From a virus: 23,084 nucleotides of DNA. Shown one piece after another: positions 13,206 to 20,027 of this stretch (position 1 is its first letter; each line of letters starts with the position of its first letter). The stretch is taken from IMG/VR virus record IMGVR_UViG_3300050821_002534, positions 1 through 23,084 of that record; one strand, 5' to 3'. Made by a program: the position numbers and the translations under genes. Under the pieces are notes generated by a model. The model was not told where the DNA came from. It searched no databases and saw only the letters and a list, made by a program, of their open reading frames with translations.

Positions 13206-13243
13206 AAAAAACGGCCCTTCCAGACCATTGATTCTAAAGGACC
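13206..13243 (-). terminator. Intrinsic terminator of the RepA-like gene
   Basis: In the minus transcript GGTCCTT (13243-13237) pairs with AAGGGCC (13219-13213; one G-U pair), followed by G and six T (13211-13206 region). It lies about 30 nt after the RepA-like stop codon and fits a rho-independent terminator for that gene. Confidence 0.68.
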
Positions 13244-13272
13244 TCCCGGCAAGTGTCTTACCCCCCAACAAC

Positions 13273-14127
13273 TTACAAATCTGCTATAACTTTTGATGCA
13301 GGATCGAGCTTGGTTGGGGTGAAAATCATGTTGGCGATATCGGCGGAAATGTACTTTTTCTGACGCTGGTGACTGTAGCGGGTTTTGGCAAAGTTAAGCT
13401 CTAAGGTCTTGACCCGACCGTTGCCGTGGGTCTTGTCGATTAGCAAGAGGTTGAAGTCAGCCCAGTCGGTTATGGATGAATGTCCTCGTGATTGCTCTTT
13501 GGCACCCTTCTGAATAACTGCCCCCTGGTGGTCACGGCTCTTCTTGGTAGAGGCGTGGTGGATAACCATTGAGGCAGCCCCCGAGGCATCAATCAGGCGG
13601 TCTACATGGTTAAGGGGCACACGCATCCGACTGCTGTTCTCTTCTTCACTGTGGGATGAGGATAAAGGGTCCACAATAAGGAAATCAGGCTTGAATGTCT
13701 CTATGAGCTTCATCAACTGGTCAAATGCAGGTCCCGCATCGAGGCGAAAGTGGGTGGGCATTCGGGCGAAGGATAGGTTTGGTAGAAAGCTGCTACCAAA
13801 TTGTTGTACTAAAGGCTTTAAGCGCAAGGTCTTACGAATCGCGTGAGGGACCTCGTAGTCAATGTAGAGGACCTTGTTGCCCCCGGCCACTGGAAACGTA
13901 GACTTACCATAATCCTCACCCTTGTGCGTATTGGTAAATCCAAACCAAGGCAAGCCAAGGATGGTACAGACCGCAGTGTAAAGGCCAATGGCTGATTTGC
14001 CGGTCCCGTTCTCAGCGGTGAGGAGCATCCGCCCAGATTTGGGCAGTAAGTTGGGGCCGAGAAGGAACTGCATCTCTGGGTAAGGCGTGTCTAGTATCTC
14101 TTGCGCTGTAATTAGTGGCTCAAACAA
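13273..14127 (-). CDS. RepA-like hexameric helicase / RecA-fold ATPase (AAA_25 type)
   Basis: Probable DNA helicase or replication ATPase of the RSF1010-RepA/KaiC-like group, whose RepA has a similar length (279 versus 284 residues here). Walker A AENGTGKS (38-45), catalytic acidic VLYIDYE (86-92), Walker B DFLIVDP (148-154), a sensor HH at 190-191 in VIHHAST, and the late RGHSSITDWADFNL block characteristic of the family. The start is a TTG at 14127: AGGAGG lies 9 nt upstream and an in-frame stop TGA sits directly before it, so no longer form is possible. It is on the opposite strand to all neighbours and has its own promoter (14216-14244) and terminator (13206-13243). Loading or unwinding at the adjacent repeats is inference. 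Confidence 0.85.
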   Translation of the reverse strand: MFEPLITAQEILDTPYPEMQFLLGPNLLPKSGRMLLTAENGTGKSAIGLYTAVCTILGLPWFGFTNTHKGEDYGKSTFPVAGGNKVLYIDYEVPHAIRKTLRLKPLVQQFGSSFLPNLSFARMPTHFRLDAGPAFDQLMKLIETFKPDFLIVDPLSSSHSEEENSSRMRVPLNHVDRLIDASGAASMVIHHASTKKSRDHQGAVIQKGAKEQSRGHSSITDWADFNLLLIDKTHGNGRVKTLELNFAKTRYSHQRQKKYISADIANMIFTPTKLDPASKVIADL

Positions 14128-14215
14128 TCAATCCCCCTCCTCACAGGGGCCGACAAGGGGGGTAGTGAGGTACCCCCCAAGCCGGAACGGTTGGCAACCG
14201 CTTAACACCAGGGGC

Positions 14216-14244
14216 ACTATGGCACACCGCTTGCTCTTTGTCAA
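14216..14244 (-). promoter_or_regulatory. Promoter of the RepA-like gene
   Basis: On the minus strand a perfect TTGACA (14244-14239), exactly 17 nt, then CATAGT (14221-14216), 4 of 6 to TATAAT. It points at the TTG start about 90 nt away. It is divergent from the plus promoter at 14287. Confidence 0.62.
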
Positions 14245-14286
14245 ATAGGTATCGGAAAAATATTTTGTTTTGCCTGTCGATTTTGC

Positions 14287-14315
14287 TTGACATCCCCAAC
14301 AGGATATCGGAAAAT
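14287..14315 (+). promoter_or_regulatory. Promoter of the second rightward operon
   Basis: Perfect TTGACA (14287-14292), 17-nt spacer, GAAAAT (14310-14315) inside ATCGGAAAAT. A copy of TATCGGAAAA occurs at 14250-14259 and again at 14305-14314 over the -10, so the pair may be regulator sites. It is 22 nt from the first ATG (14338). Between 14128 and 14215 I see only the RepA leader. Confidence 0.65.
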
Positions 14316-14337
14316 AGGTTCACTGAGGGACAATCGA

Positions 14338-14472
14338 ATGAGCACAGCCGCAAAAGTCGCACTCGCCAAGCAACAGCATCCTGAGAAGTATTGTGTAGTT
14401 CCTGGCTGCCTTTGGCGCACAGTAACAGTGAAAGGGCCGAATCCTTGCCAGAAGCATGGAGGTGCCAAGTGA
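14338..14472 (+). CDS. Small zinc-finger-like peptide (44 aa)
   Basis: MSTAAKVALAKQQHPEKY is followed by C19-x4-C24 and a later C-x2-H (NPCQKHGG), a short Cys/His arrangement that could bind zinc. GAGGGA lies about 8 nt before the ATG at 14338; the in-frame upstream TTG at 14287 is inside the promoter -35 and is rejected. First gene of the second plus operon. Confidence 0.66.
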   Translation: MSTAAKVALAKQQHPEKYCVVPGCLWRTVTVKGPNPCQKHGGAK

Positions 14473-14789
14473 TAACCCCCGACGAACGCCTCGAACTTGA
14501 ACAAGTCCACCAGCAGTTGAAGGCCATGCGCCAGGTGGTGGATGGATTGGAAAAGTCCCTTGCCCCCCTGTGGCACAAGTTGTTTGAGATGGAGAAGGAG
14601 GTGCAGGACCGCTTAGTCACTGAATGTCGTCCTGTACAGGTCCAGACTTCTGGGCCACAATGTAAATCTTGTGGTGCATTCACTACCAAAACTCGCGTGC
14701 AATCTCATGGGCTTTGTATGAAGTGTGAATTACGTGGTGAGGTGCCGTATCAAGGGGAGCATGGGTTGGAGGCTCATCGTGAGGGCTGA
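14469..14789 (+). CDS. Coiled-coil plus zinc-ribbon protein (106 aa)
   Basis: Residues about 5-53 form a coiled coil (ERLELEQVHQQLKAMRQVV, then EKSLAPLWHKLFEMEKEVQ). After a linker comes a two-CxxC zinc ribbon: CKSC and, 20 residues later, CMKC. GTG at 14469 overlaps the previous stop (GTGA) and GGAGG lies 6 nt upstream. A DNA- or protein-binding adaptor is plausible, but the family is not recognised. Confidence 0.7.
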   Translation: MITPDERLELEQVHQQLKAMRQVVDGLEKSLAPLWHKLFEMEKEVQDRLVTECRPVQVQTSGPQCKSCGAFTTKTRVQSHGLCMKCELRGEVPYQGEHGLEAHREG

Positions 14790-14810
14790 CAAAGCGGGGC
14801 AGGGGCGCAG

Positions 14811-15086
14811 ATGAGCTATCCAACGATTCTACCCACGATTGGAAACGAGTTGGCCGAGCAATTAGACAACTCGCTGCACAAGGCCATCACGAAACACGCA
14901 CCGATGAACAGTGCTCACGAAGGGTATGCGGTAATCCTCGAAGAACTAGACGAACTGTGGGACGAAGTGAAGGCGTGGCAGCCGACTAGCGACAACATGC
15001 CCCAGATGCGGAAGGAAGCTCTACACGTGGCGGCGATGGCCCTGCGATTTATCAAGGATGTTTGCGACAAAGAGGCAGGCCGGTGA
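14811..15086 (+). CDS. MazG-like nucleotide pyrophosphohydrolase family protein (91 aa)
   Basis: All-helical protein of the MazG-like type. The first acidic helix has EGYAVILEELDELWDEVK (E44, E45, E48, E52), and the second motif is RKEALHVAAMALRFIKD (E69, D83), common in phage-encoded members. Cellular relatives remove pyrophosphate from (d)NTPs and affect (p)ppGpp. The position usually held by Asp three residues after E69 is His (H72), so activity is uncertain. In the plus early operon it would fit nucleotide-pool or stress control of the infected cell. G-rich AGGGGCGCAG before the ATG. Confidence 0.78.
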   Translation: MSYPTILPTIGNELAEQLDNSLHKAITKHAPMNSAHEGYAVILEELDELWDEVKAWQPTSDNMPQMRKEALHVAAMALRFIKDVCDKEAGR

Positions 15087-15111
15087 GCACACTAGGGCAG
15101 AGGAGGGGGCG

Positions 15112-15300
15112 ATGAGCGAGTTTGAATTGGCTATCGAGATGGCGCGTCGAGCATTGAATGTACCGTACGCTGACCCAGACGACGATTTGCGTACTATCTC
15201 CCGTCAATTTCTGAGGCTAGCAAAGCGGGAAAACCACTGCGAGACGTGTGGAGCGGAAGACCACGCTACTTATGAGCATTCGAACGAGGTGCAGCCATGA
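15112..15300 (+). CDS. Hypothetical protein with CxxC (62 aa)
   Basis: MSEFELAIEMARRALNVPY, acidic YADPDDDLRTI, then a late C-x2-C (CETCGAEDH) with nearby His, which may bind a metal. GAGGAGGGGG before the ATG at 15112 decides the start. Unrecognised. Stop overlaps the next ATG (ATGA). Confidence 0.68.
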   Translation: MSEFELAIEMARRALNVPYADPDDDLRTISRQFLRLAKRENHCETCGAEDHATYEHSNEVQP

Positions 15301-15980
15301 GCAGCGAACGCGGGAGCGGCGGCACGGAGAGGTTGTGGGGGCTGATAGCAAAGTGGCGTGAAGATGCAGCATGTCCAATTTCCAAGAAAGCTCACGAAAT
15401 AGATCGTGAAGTAATGGAAGCGGTTAAGCGAGAGACACTAACTTGTGCTCGTGAACTGGAGGCCGCGCTGGCCGACAGCCCGCGCGCTATGTACCGTTAC
15501 GCAGGCGAGTTACAGCCACAGCCATATGAGCCTGAGAGCGCCGCGCCAGCCCCGAGCCTCGGTCCATCGTGGGCTGAGAGATGGGGATTGACAGATGGGC
15601 CAGCATTGGAGCGTCGCATCAAGGAGCTGGAGCGCACGCTAGCCGAGATGCCGCCAGCGGGGCAGGGGGCACAGCGCGAACCGTCGCTGGAACAGATTGC
15701 ACAATTAATGGACGACGCTGAGTGTCTGCCAACGTGCGACAGCGTTACGCATGATGAGTTGTGCCCGTATGTCAATCCAGGGAATGCGATTCGAGCGATG
15801 GCACGCCGCGAACCGTCGGTGCGGGAGGCGGCTGATAGGCTGCTGAACGAGGTCAGCATACACAAATCGCTGGACCCAGAGTTCACCACGCAATTCTGTG
15901 CAGACATTGAACTGGTGGCGCGGGCCGCACTGGCCAGAGAGTCGCAACAGAAGGATAATTTTCCGAAACAAAAGTCTTGA
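15297..15980 (+). CDS. Hypothetical protein (227 aa), modular
   Basis: An N-terminal helical part (LWGLIAKWREDAACPISKKA, with HEIDREVMEAVKRETLTCAR) is followed by a Pro/Glu-rich linker, a helix RRIKELERTLAEMPPA, two short Cys/His segments (AECLPTCDSVTHDELCPYV) and a final helical part (REPSVREAADRLLNEVSIHK). The Pro-rich middle suggests two small domains. This kind of patchwork phage protein is common and varies between phages; no function is known to me. The stop overlaps the -35 of a promoter for the next gene. Confidence 0.7.
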   Translation: MSSERGSGGTERLWGLIAKWREDAACPISKKAHEIDREVMEAVKRETLTCARELEAALADSPRAMYRYAGELQPQPYEPESAAPAPSLGPSWAERWGLTDGPALERRIKELERTLAEMPPAGQGAQREPSLEQIAQLMDDAECLPTCDSVTHDELCPYVNPGNAIRAMARREPSVREAADRLLNEVSIHKSLDPEFTTQFCADIELVARAALARESQQKDNFPKQKS

Positions 15981-16005
15981 CATCAAATCACAGGTGGAGT
16001 ACAAA
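15977..16005 (+). promoter_or_regulatory. Promoter before the 16007 gene
   Basis: Perfect TTGACA (15977-15982), 17-nt spacer, TACAAA (16000-16005), 4 of 6 to TATAAT. The start TTGACATC and a later ACAGG are shared with the 14287 promoter. ATTTTCCGAA (15958-15967), the reverse of TTCGGAAAAT at 11304-11313, lies just upstream. The transcript would start within or just before the next gene's leader, so use may be weak. Confidence 0.45.
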
Positions 16006-16006
16006 G

Positions 16007-16195
16007 GTGGACATCTTGACAACGAATACAGAACTGAACATCAAACGTCTCGCGGAATTACGGGTACGTTTAGATGAGTTGGAGTCCTATGCAGAGCACT
16101 GTGCAGGGCATAGTGATGCTCCAGGTGCGTGTGGGACTTGCGTACGCATTGCTAACTTAAAAGATGAAATAGCTCTATACGAAGGCTTATCATGA
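16007..16195 (+). CDS. Hypothetical protein with CxxC-like Cys pair (62 aa)
   Basis: From GTG 16007: MDILTTNTELNIKRLAELRV with a coiled-coil helix, then Cys residues in HCAGHSDAPGACGTCVRI, which may bind a metal. GGTGGAG lies 8 nt upstream of the GTG. A TTG at 15977 would start inside the promoter and is rejected. The stop overlaps the next ATG (ATGA). Unrecognised. Confidence 0.62.
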   Translation: MDILTTNTELNIKRLAELRVRLDELESYAEHCAGHSDAPGACGTCVRIANLKDEIALYEGLS

Positions 16196-16434
16196 CATCG
16201 AGGGCGAAATGCGTAAGAGAGCGAAAAAGGGCAGGGCTTTGCATTCAGTGCGCGGCCCCGACGGGAGGTTCTGCAAGGCTTTGCCCCTCGCACCTACGAA
16301 GGGACAGGTTGAGGAAACGAGAGTTGAGCGGGTCCAAGGCATGGCGCAGAGGGAAGGCAGGCAGACCCCCATTGAGTGTTACGAGTTGTCGGTTGAACGA
16401 GTCTATTACCACCCAAAGCTCGTCCACAGTGTGA
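16192..16434 (+). CDS. Small basic Cys-containing protein (80 aa), zinc-ribbon-like
   Basis: CVRERKRAGLCIQCAAPTGG and then RLCPSHLRRDRLRKRELS: CxxC plus a later C-x2-H-type pair, followed by a basic tail, the layout of a common small phage/bacterial zinc protein. The frame 16209-16484 overlaps it, but lacks ribosome site and zinc pattern in its first part. ATGA overlap with the previous gene supports this frame. The product ends in a Ser/Thr-rich tail that may be disordered. Confidence 0.62.
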   Translation: MTSRAKCVRERKRAGLCIQCAAPTGGSARLCPSHLRRDRLRKRELSGSKAWRRGKAGRPPLSVTSCRLNESITTQSSSTV

Positions 16435-16446
16435 AGGTTAGACAAT

Positions 16447-17676
16447 ATGACCAGTTCACTAATGATCTTTTGCGACAATTCTAGAAGAAACGTTTCCGAA
16501 AAGTGTATGCGGAAGCGTTGGTGGAATTATGAATACTTGGGAAAGGGCATCGAACCCATTCGCAAAGGGAAGTCTGAGTTTCCGTTGCTGACGGGGACGG
16601 GGGTGCATACGGGAGTTGAGGAGTTACTTGAAGGTGAGGGCATTGATTATGCTGCCTCTAAGGGTGCGTATATTTATGACACCCTTCAATGTCCCACGCT
16701 AACCAATGAGCGGGATATCTATCTGATGGAAGAGCAGAAAGCACTTGTTGAGGGGATTGTCAGGGCATGGCATGTCACAAGATACGACTCCTTCGTCAAG
16801 CAATACGAAGTCCTAGACATCGAACGCGAGGAGAGTGTGGAGCTTGCACCGGGGGTGGTATGGATGAGCAGGCCGGACCTCTTGGTGAGGCGAAGGTCGG
16901 ATGGGGCATTGTTCATAGTGAACTTGAAGACCACCAAGAAGGCTGACGAGCGTTGGGTGTCCCAATGGCCCCTCGATGCACAGACGTTGAGTGAGGTGGT
17001 GGCGGTTGAAAACAGGCTGACGGCTGAGGCTCATTCGCAGATTGATGCAGCAACGTGGAACGCGATGGAGGGGAATGTTCCTAATGTGAAACTTTCCGGC
17101 GTCATCATCTTGGGGTTGTTGAAGGGGGAGACGCTTGAGTATCCTGAGGGATCAGGGTTGTACTATCACAACTCCCCCCTCATTTGGGCATGGAACAACG
17201 TGTCAGGCAAGCCCCACCCGATGGGAGAATGGACGCCCCGATGGAAGTGGTCAGACGAAGAAGGTAACCATACATTGGGAAAAGGTTGGAGGAAAAGGGA
17301 AATCTGGTTGTACTACCCTGGAGGTGTCAAGGCTTGGATTGAGCACCTAGCCGCCAGTGACCCCGCCCTTTTGGAAGAGCAAGTGGTGGAGTTGCCACCG
17401 ATTTTGAGGAGTGAGCAGCAAATACAGTCATGGCGACATGCAGTTATTCATCAAGAGCGGATAATTCGACATAATCGAGACCACTCGATCGGGTTGGGGG
17501 ACCATCCATTGCGCCAAGTGTTCATGGATGAGCTTTTCCCAATGTCCACCTCCAGTGGGAATTGTTTGTGGCCCTCGAAGTGCTCTTACTTTGGGATATG
17601 TCATGAGAATATGTCACAGGATGATGACAGTTTGTATCAGATTAGGGTTCCGAATCATCCACAGGAGGGGTTATGA
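16447..17676 (+). CDS. PD-(D/E)XK nuclease, RecB/Cas4-like with Fe-S Cys ligands
   Basis: Probable DNA exonuclease acting in phage recombination or replication. Cas4/RecB-like features: the GTGVHTGVEELL motif with H54, a PDLLVRR Asp (D144), and the N159-L160-K161 in FIVNLKTTKK where relatives usually have D/E-x-K. A Cys near the N-terminus (C20) and three near the C-terminus (C373, C379, C385 in CLWPSKCSYFGIC) match the four ligands of the 4Fe-4S cluster in Cas4/AddB-type nucleases. The 409 residues are long for Cas4, so it may have an extra middle domain. It is followed by a small ORF, the Sak4-like ATPase and the SSB-position protein, which suggests joint action. Confidence 0.85.
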   Translation: MTSSLMIFCDNSRRNVSEKCMRKRWWNYEYLGKGIEPIRKGKSEFPLLTGTGVHTGVEELLEGEGIDYAASKGAYIYDTLQCPTLTNERDIYLMEEQKALVEGIVRAWHVTRYDSFVKQYEVLDIEREESVELAPGVVWMSRPDLLVRRRSDGALFIVNLKTTKKADERWVSQWPLDAQTLSEVVAVENRLTAEAHSQIDAATWNAMEGNVPNVKLSGVIILGLLKGETLEYPEGSGLYYHNSPLIWAWNNVSGKPHPMGEWTPRWKWSDEEGNHTLGKGWRKREIWLYYPGGVKAWIEHLAASDPALLEEQVVELPPILRSEQQIQSWRHAVIHQERIIRHNRDHSIGLGDHPLRQVFMDELFPMSTSSGNCLWPSKCSYFGICHENMSQDDDSLYQIRVPNHPQEGL

Positions 17677-17825
17677 CTAAAAGAGAATTGAAACTAATCG
17701 AATTACTGATTGACATGAAGATTACCGTCAGGGCTGAAAAAGGGAATGAGTATAGCCAAGGTGTGAGTATCGGGGAAATGTTGGAAGCCACAAGGGCAGA
17801 ATTGACAGCTAAGGTGAAAAAGTGA
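17673..17825 (+). CDS. Small hypothetical helical protein (50 aa)
   Basis: MTKRELKLIELLIDMKITVR is followed by SIGEMLEATRAELTAKVKK: mainly helical and charged. The start overlaps the nuclease stop (ATGA) and GGAGGGG lies 2-7 nt upstream; the stop overlaps the next GTG (GTGA). Unrecognised; it bridges the nuclease and the ATPase genes. Confidence 0.7.
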   Translation: MTKRELKLIELLIDMKITVRAEKGNEYSQGVSIGEMLEATRAELTAKVKK

Positions 17826-18787
17826 GCCTCACACTCAAAGTTAACCTGATTTATGGAGACACCTCAAGCACCAAGACCTCGCGTCTCGGGGACGCCGCCG
17901 AATACTACGTCGCCAAGACCAGCAAGCCCGTAAGGGGCGTATTTAGCGACACAGGGGGGTATGATGCCATCAGCACCCTGGTGGCGGACAAAAAGGTCAT
18001 TCCTTTCATCCTGAGTGCCAACCATCGGGAGAACCTGATTGAGGATATGGACAAACTGTCGCGGGGATGGTGGCCAGCGGACCCAGATGACCCGAAGTCC
18101 AAACTTGTGTATGAAGAGAAGTTGGCAGACAAGTGCTCGGCCTATTTGTTTGATGGCGCAACAAGTTGGTGTCAAATTATGATGACCTTCCATGAGGGGG
18201 CGGTGAAATATGTCTCAGCCAGCGATTCGATTGTTGCAACAGGAGTTCGTGTGCCCGAAATGCCAAAAGACTCGTTTATACGCAGTGGAGATTACCTTCG
18301 ACGTTTTACCGGGCGATCTGATTATGGAGGCGTTCAAGCTAGGATTAAAGAGTTCATTCGCAATTCAGCAATGCTACCCGTGCCTGCTGAGTGGTCCGCG
18401 CTTGAAACGAAAGGCACGGATGAGGGAAAGCGTCCGGTCTATGGTCCCGACTTCATCGGTCAAGCCCTGACGGGAGTATGCGGGCCGTGGTTTGGAAATA
18501 TCCTGCACCTTGACCTGATTGCCACAGAGGCCACGGAGAAGGTTGGTGGGCGGGACATCAAGATCATCAAGGCTGTGCCGTTCATGTTCACCAAGCCGCA
18601 TATTGACCCTGATGACCCAACGAAGGTGCCTTATATGGCCAAGACACGAGTCGATAAGAGGTTGTGGGATAAGGTGCCGACAGTGATGGCACCGGATTTG
18701 AAGGCGTTTTATGAGTTGGTCGATAAGTTGCAGGAGGAGGCACGGGGAATGGGGAGTCCGATTGTGGCGGGGCAGGGGGTGAGATGA
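17822..18787 (+). CDS. RecA-fold ATPase (Sak4/AAA_24-like) with altered Walker A
   Basis: Probable recombination ATPase of the phage Sak4/AAA_24 type. N-terminal P-loop is NLIYGDTSSTKTS: G12-D-T-S-S-T-K-T19, with Thr instead of the glycine before the catalytic Lys. A Walker-B-like AYLFDGATSW follows (about 107-116; D111). The rest includes acidic and basic patches and a C-terminal helical segment. Length 321 is longer than typical Sak4. Neighbours (nuclease before, SSB-position protein and polymerase after) match recombination/replication modules of phages. GTG start at 17822 overlaps the previous stop (GTGA). Confidence 0.72.
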   Translation: MSLTLKVNLIYGDTSSTKTSRLGDAAEYYVAKTSKPVRGVFSDTGGYDAISTLVADKKVIPFILSANHRENLIEDMDKLSRGWWPADPDDPKSKLVYEEKLADKCSAYLFDGATSWCQIMMTFHEGAVKYVSASDSIVATGVRVPEMPKDSFIRSGDYLRRFTGRSDYGGVQARIKEFIRNSAMLPVPAEWSALETKGTDEGKRPVYGPDFIGQALTGVCGPWFGNILHLDLIATEATEKVGGRDIKIIKAVPFMFTKPHIDPDDPTKVPYMAKTRVDKRLWDKVPTVMAPDLKAFYELVDKLQEEARGMGSPIVAGQGVR

Positions 18788-18954
18788 AGCAATTTCTTGT
18801 TGTGCAGCCAAGTTTGGATAAGTTTGAAGATGCAATCAATAATTTGTGGAAAAGGGGGTATGTGTTGAGGGAGTGGCAAGCGGTACAGTCAATCGGGATA
18901 GTAGCGGTATTTGTATTTGAACACGGCCCGATTGGTGAGGACACAAAGCCATGA
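18784..18954 (+). CDS. Small hypothetical protein (56 aa)
   Basis: MKQFLVVQPSLDKFEDAINN, then LWKRGYVLREWQAVQSIGIV and a short AVFVFEHGPI. It looks like a compact alpha/beta fold. ATGA overlaps on both sides. Unrecognised. Its pattern, beginning with beta strand, helix, beta strand, resembles small DUF1737-like proteins, but I cannot confirm this. Confidence 0.66.
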   Translation: MKQFLVVQPSLDKFEDAINNLWKRGYVLREWQAVQSIGIVAVFVFEHGPIGEDTKP

Positions 18955-19232
18955 AACTCAATACCACCCTTTTCAACGCGGTGTTGGAGCAGGTAATAGG
19001 CGTAGGGCCTGACGAGGATTGTGCGTGTGACGCAAAGAGGGGTGCAATGTCGGATGATAACAAGTTATTCGTGGACTATTTGCGAATACAGAATTACCTC
19101 CTGACCCTCGACCCCAAGGCAGCGGTCGCGGCATCGTTCCATATAGGATTTGAATCCGGCCTGCAATACGCGAAGGTTTCCCAGGAAGTGAAACAACTAG
19201 ACAAACTACTAAAAGGAGAATCACCAGCATGA
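18951..19232 (+). CDS. Hypothetical protein (93 aa)
   Basis: MKLNTTLFNAVLEQVIGVGP, a DCACDAKRG Cys segment, DNKLFVDYLRIQNYLLTLDP and a helical C-terminus (SQEVKQLDKLLKGE). ATGA overlaps on both sides; GGAGAA at the end serves the next gene. Unrecognised; located between the ATPase and the SSB-position protein. Confidence 0.7.
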   Translation: MKLNTTLFNAVLEQVIGVGPDEDCACDAKRGAMSDDNKLFVDYLRIQNYLLTLDPKAAVAASFHIGFESGLQYAKVSQEVKQLDKLLKGESPA

Positions 19233-19882
19233 CTACGCTTGACGATGTTCTTTCACAGCTTCAACCGGAGGAGGTGCCCCAAGACATCAATTTCAATGCT
19301 CCCGAGCCTGGGGCCTTTCCACCGGCATTCAAGCCCTCAACGCAGACGTTTGTGTTTCATCTGCCTGAGGACCAGGACCGGCAGTTTGAGGTGGTCACGA
19401 TTCAAGGCCGCAAGTTGCTTCAGTGCAATTTCAACGTGACGGTGAATGTGGATGGCACCGACCGTAAGGTGATGTTTCAACGCGCCAACACGTTCAAGAC
19501 GGATAAGATGGACAACTCGTCGATTGGCAACCTCATCCGCTCCCTCGAATTGAAGGAGGCGTATGAGCAGAATCTTGCCGAAACTGGCGATGTCAATGCA
19601 GCCATCGTTCGCACCCTTCAGGCAGCTGACGGGCGGGCGGCGGGGTCGGCTGATTTTGGGTGGTCGGCTGCGTTCAAGGATTCCCTGACCATCTTCTCGA
19701 CCAAGACGAATAAGACCATTCCTGCGAAGGCAGCGGGGAAGTATACGACTCAGCCTTGGCCGCGCGATGCTCAGGGTGCGTATTGTGCGACGGTGGCGGA
19801 CCCGGCGTCGGGGCAGGAGAAGTATCCGAATCTGGAAATCGTGAGGTTTCGGATTGCCAAGCCGTCGATGGTGACGGCCTAG
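19229..19882 (+). CDS. Possible ssDNA-binding-like protein (217 aa)
   Basis: Function is suggested by position only. It sits after a recombination ATPase and before the polymerase, where many phages carry an SSB or OB-fold protein. The sequence is rich in beta-type segments (TFVFHLPEDQDRQFEVVTIQ, LLQCNFNVTVNVDGTDRKVM) followed by a charged helix NLIRSLELKEAYEQNL and a late PNLEIVRFRIAKPS. No acidic SSB tail is visible. A structure prediction would be decisive. ATG overlaps the previous stop (ATGA) and GGAG lies upstream. Confidence 0.55.
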   Translation: MTTLDDVLSQLQPEEVPQDINFNAPEPGAFPPAFKPSTQTFVFHLPEDQDRQFEVVTIQGRKLLQCNFNVTVNVDGTDRKVMFQRANTFKTDKMDNSSIGNLIRSLELKEAYEQNLAETGDVNAAIVRTLQAADGRAAGSADFGWSAAFKDSLTIFSTKTNKTIPAKAAGKYTTQPWPRDAQGAYCATVADPASGQEKYPNLEIVRFRIAKPSMVTA

Positions 19883-19891
19883 CATAATAAC

Positions 19892-19972
19892 GTGACTCGC
19901 CGCTAAGCATGGTACGGGGGCAGGGGAACACTGGTACCCATGTTGGTAGTTAGTCGGCAATCCCTGAGTCAC
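19892..19972 (+). other. Structured non-coding element between 19882 and the HNH gene
   Basis: An outer stem GTGACTC (19892-19898) with GAGTCAC (19966-19972), and inside it CATGGTAC (19908-19915) with GTACCCATG (19934-19942, one bulge). This makes a nested two-stem element of about 80 nt in the 145-nt gene-free stretch. It may be an RNA leader of the HNH/tRNA cassette. No T-run follows, so termination is not indicated. Confidence 0.45.
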
Positions 19973-19982
19973 ACTTTTCGGG

Positions 19983-20008
19983 TGGGGAGTAGCACAATTG
20001 GCGGTGCG
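19983..20008 (+). other. tRNA-like 5' fragment (acceptor strand plus D-arm)
   Basis: TGGGGAG, then TA at the tRNA 8-9 positions, a perfect D-stem GCAC/GTGC (19992-19995 and 20004-20007) around AATTGGCG, and G. This is the 5' part of a tRNA in correct spacing. It pairs 5 of 7 with the acceptor CGGCCCA of the downstream tRNA-Asn, versus 7 of 7 for that tRNA's own strand. No anticodon arm follows; the HNH ribosome site does. Probably a remnant. Confidence 0.45.
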
Positions 20009-20027
20009 TCAAGGGAGGAGTGATCCA

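Noticed and set aside
16209-16484. Plus-strand ORF of 91 codons overlapping 16192-16434
   Set aside because: The competing frame has the ATGA coupling and the Cys pattern, while this one lacks a ribosome site and overlaps the nuclease start.
18210-18470. Plus-strand ORF with CxxC (86 codons) inside the ATPase gene
   Set aside because: Fully nested in another frame of a well-supported gene and without ribosome site; treated as a shadow.
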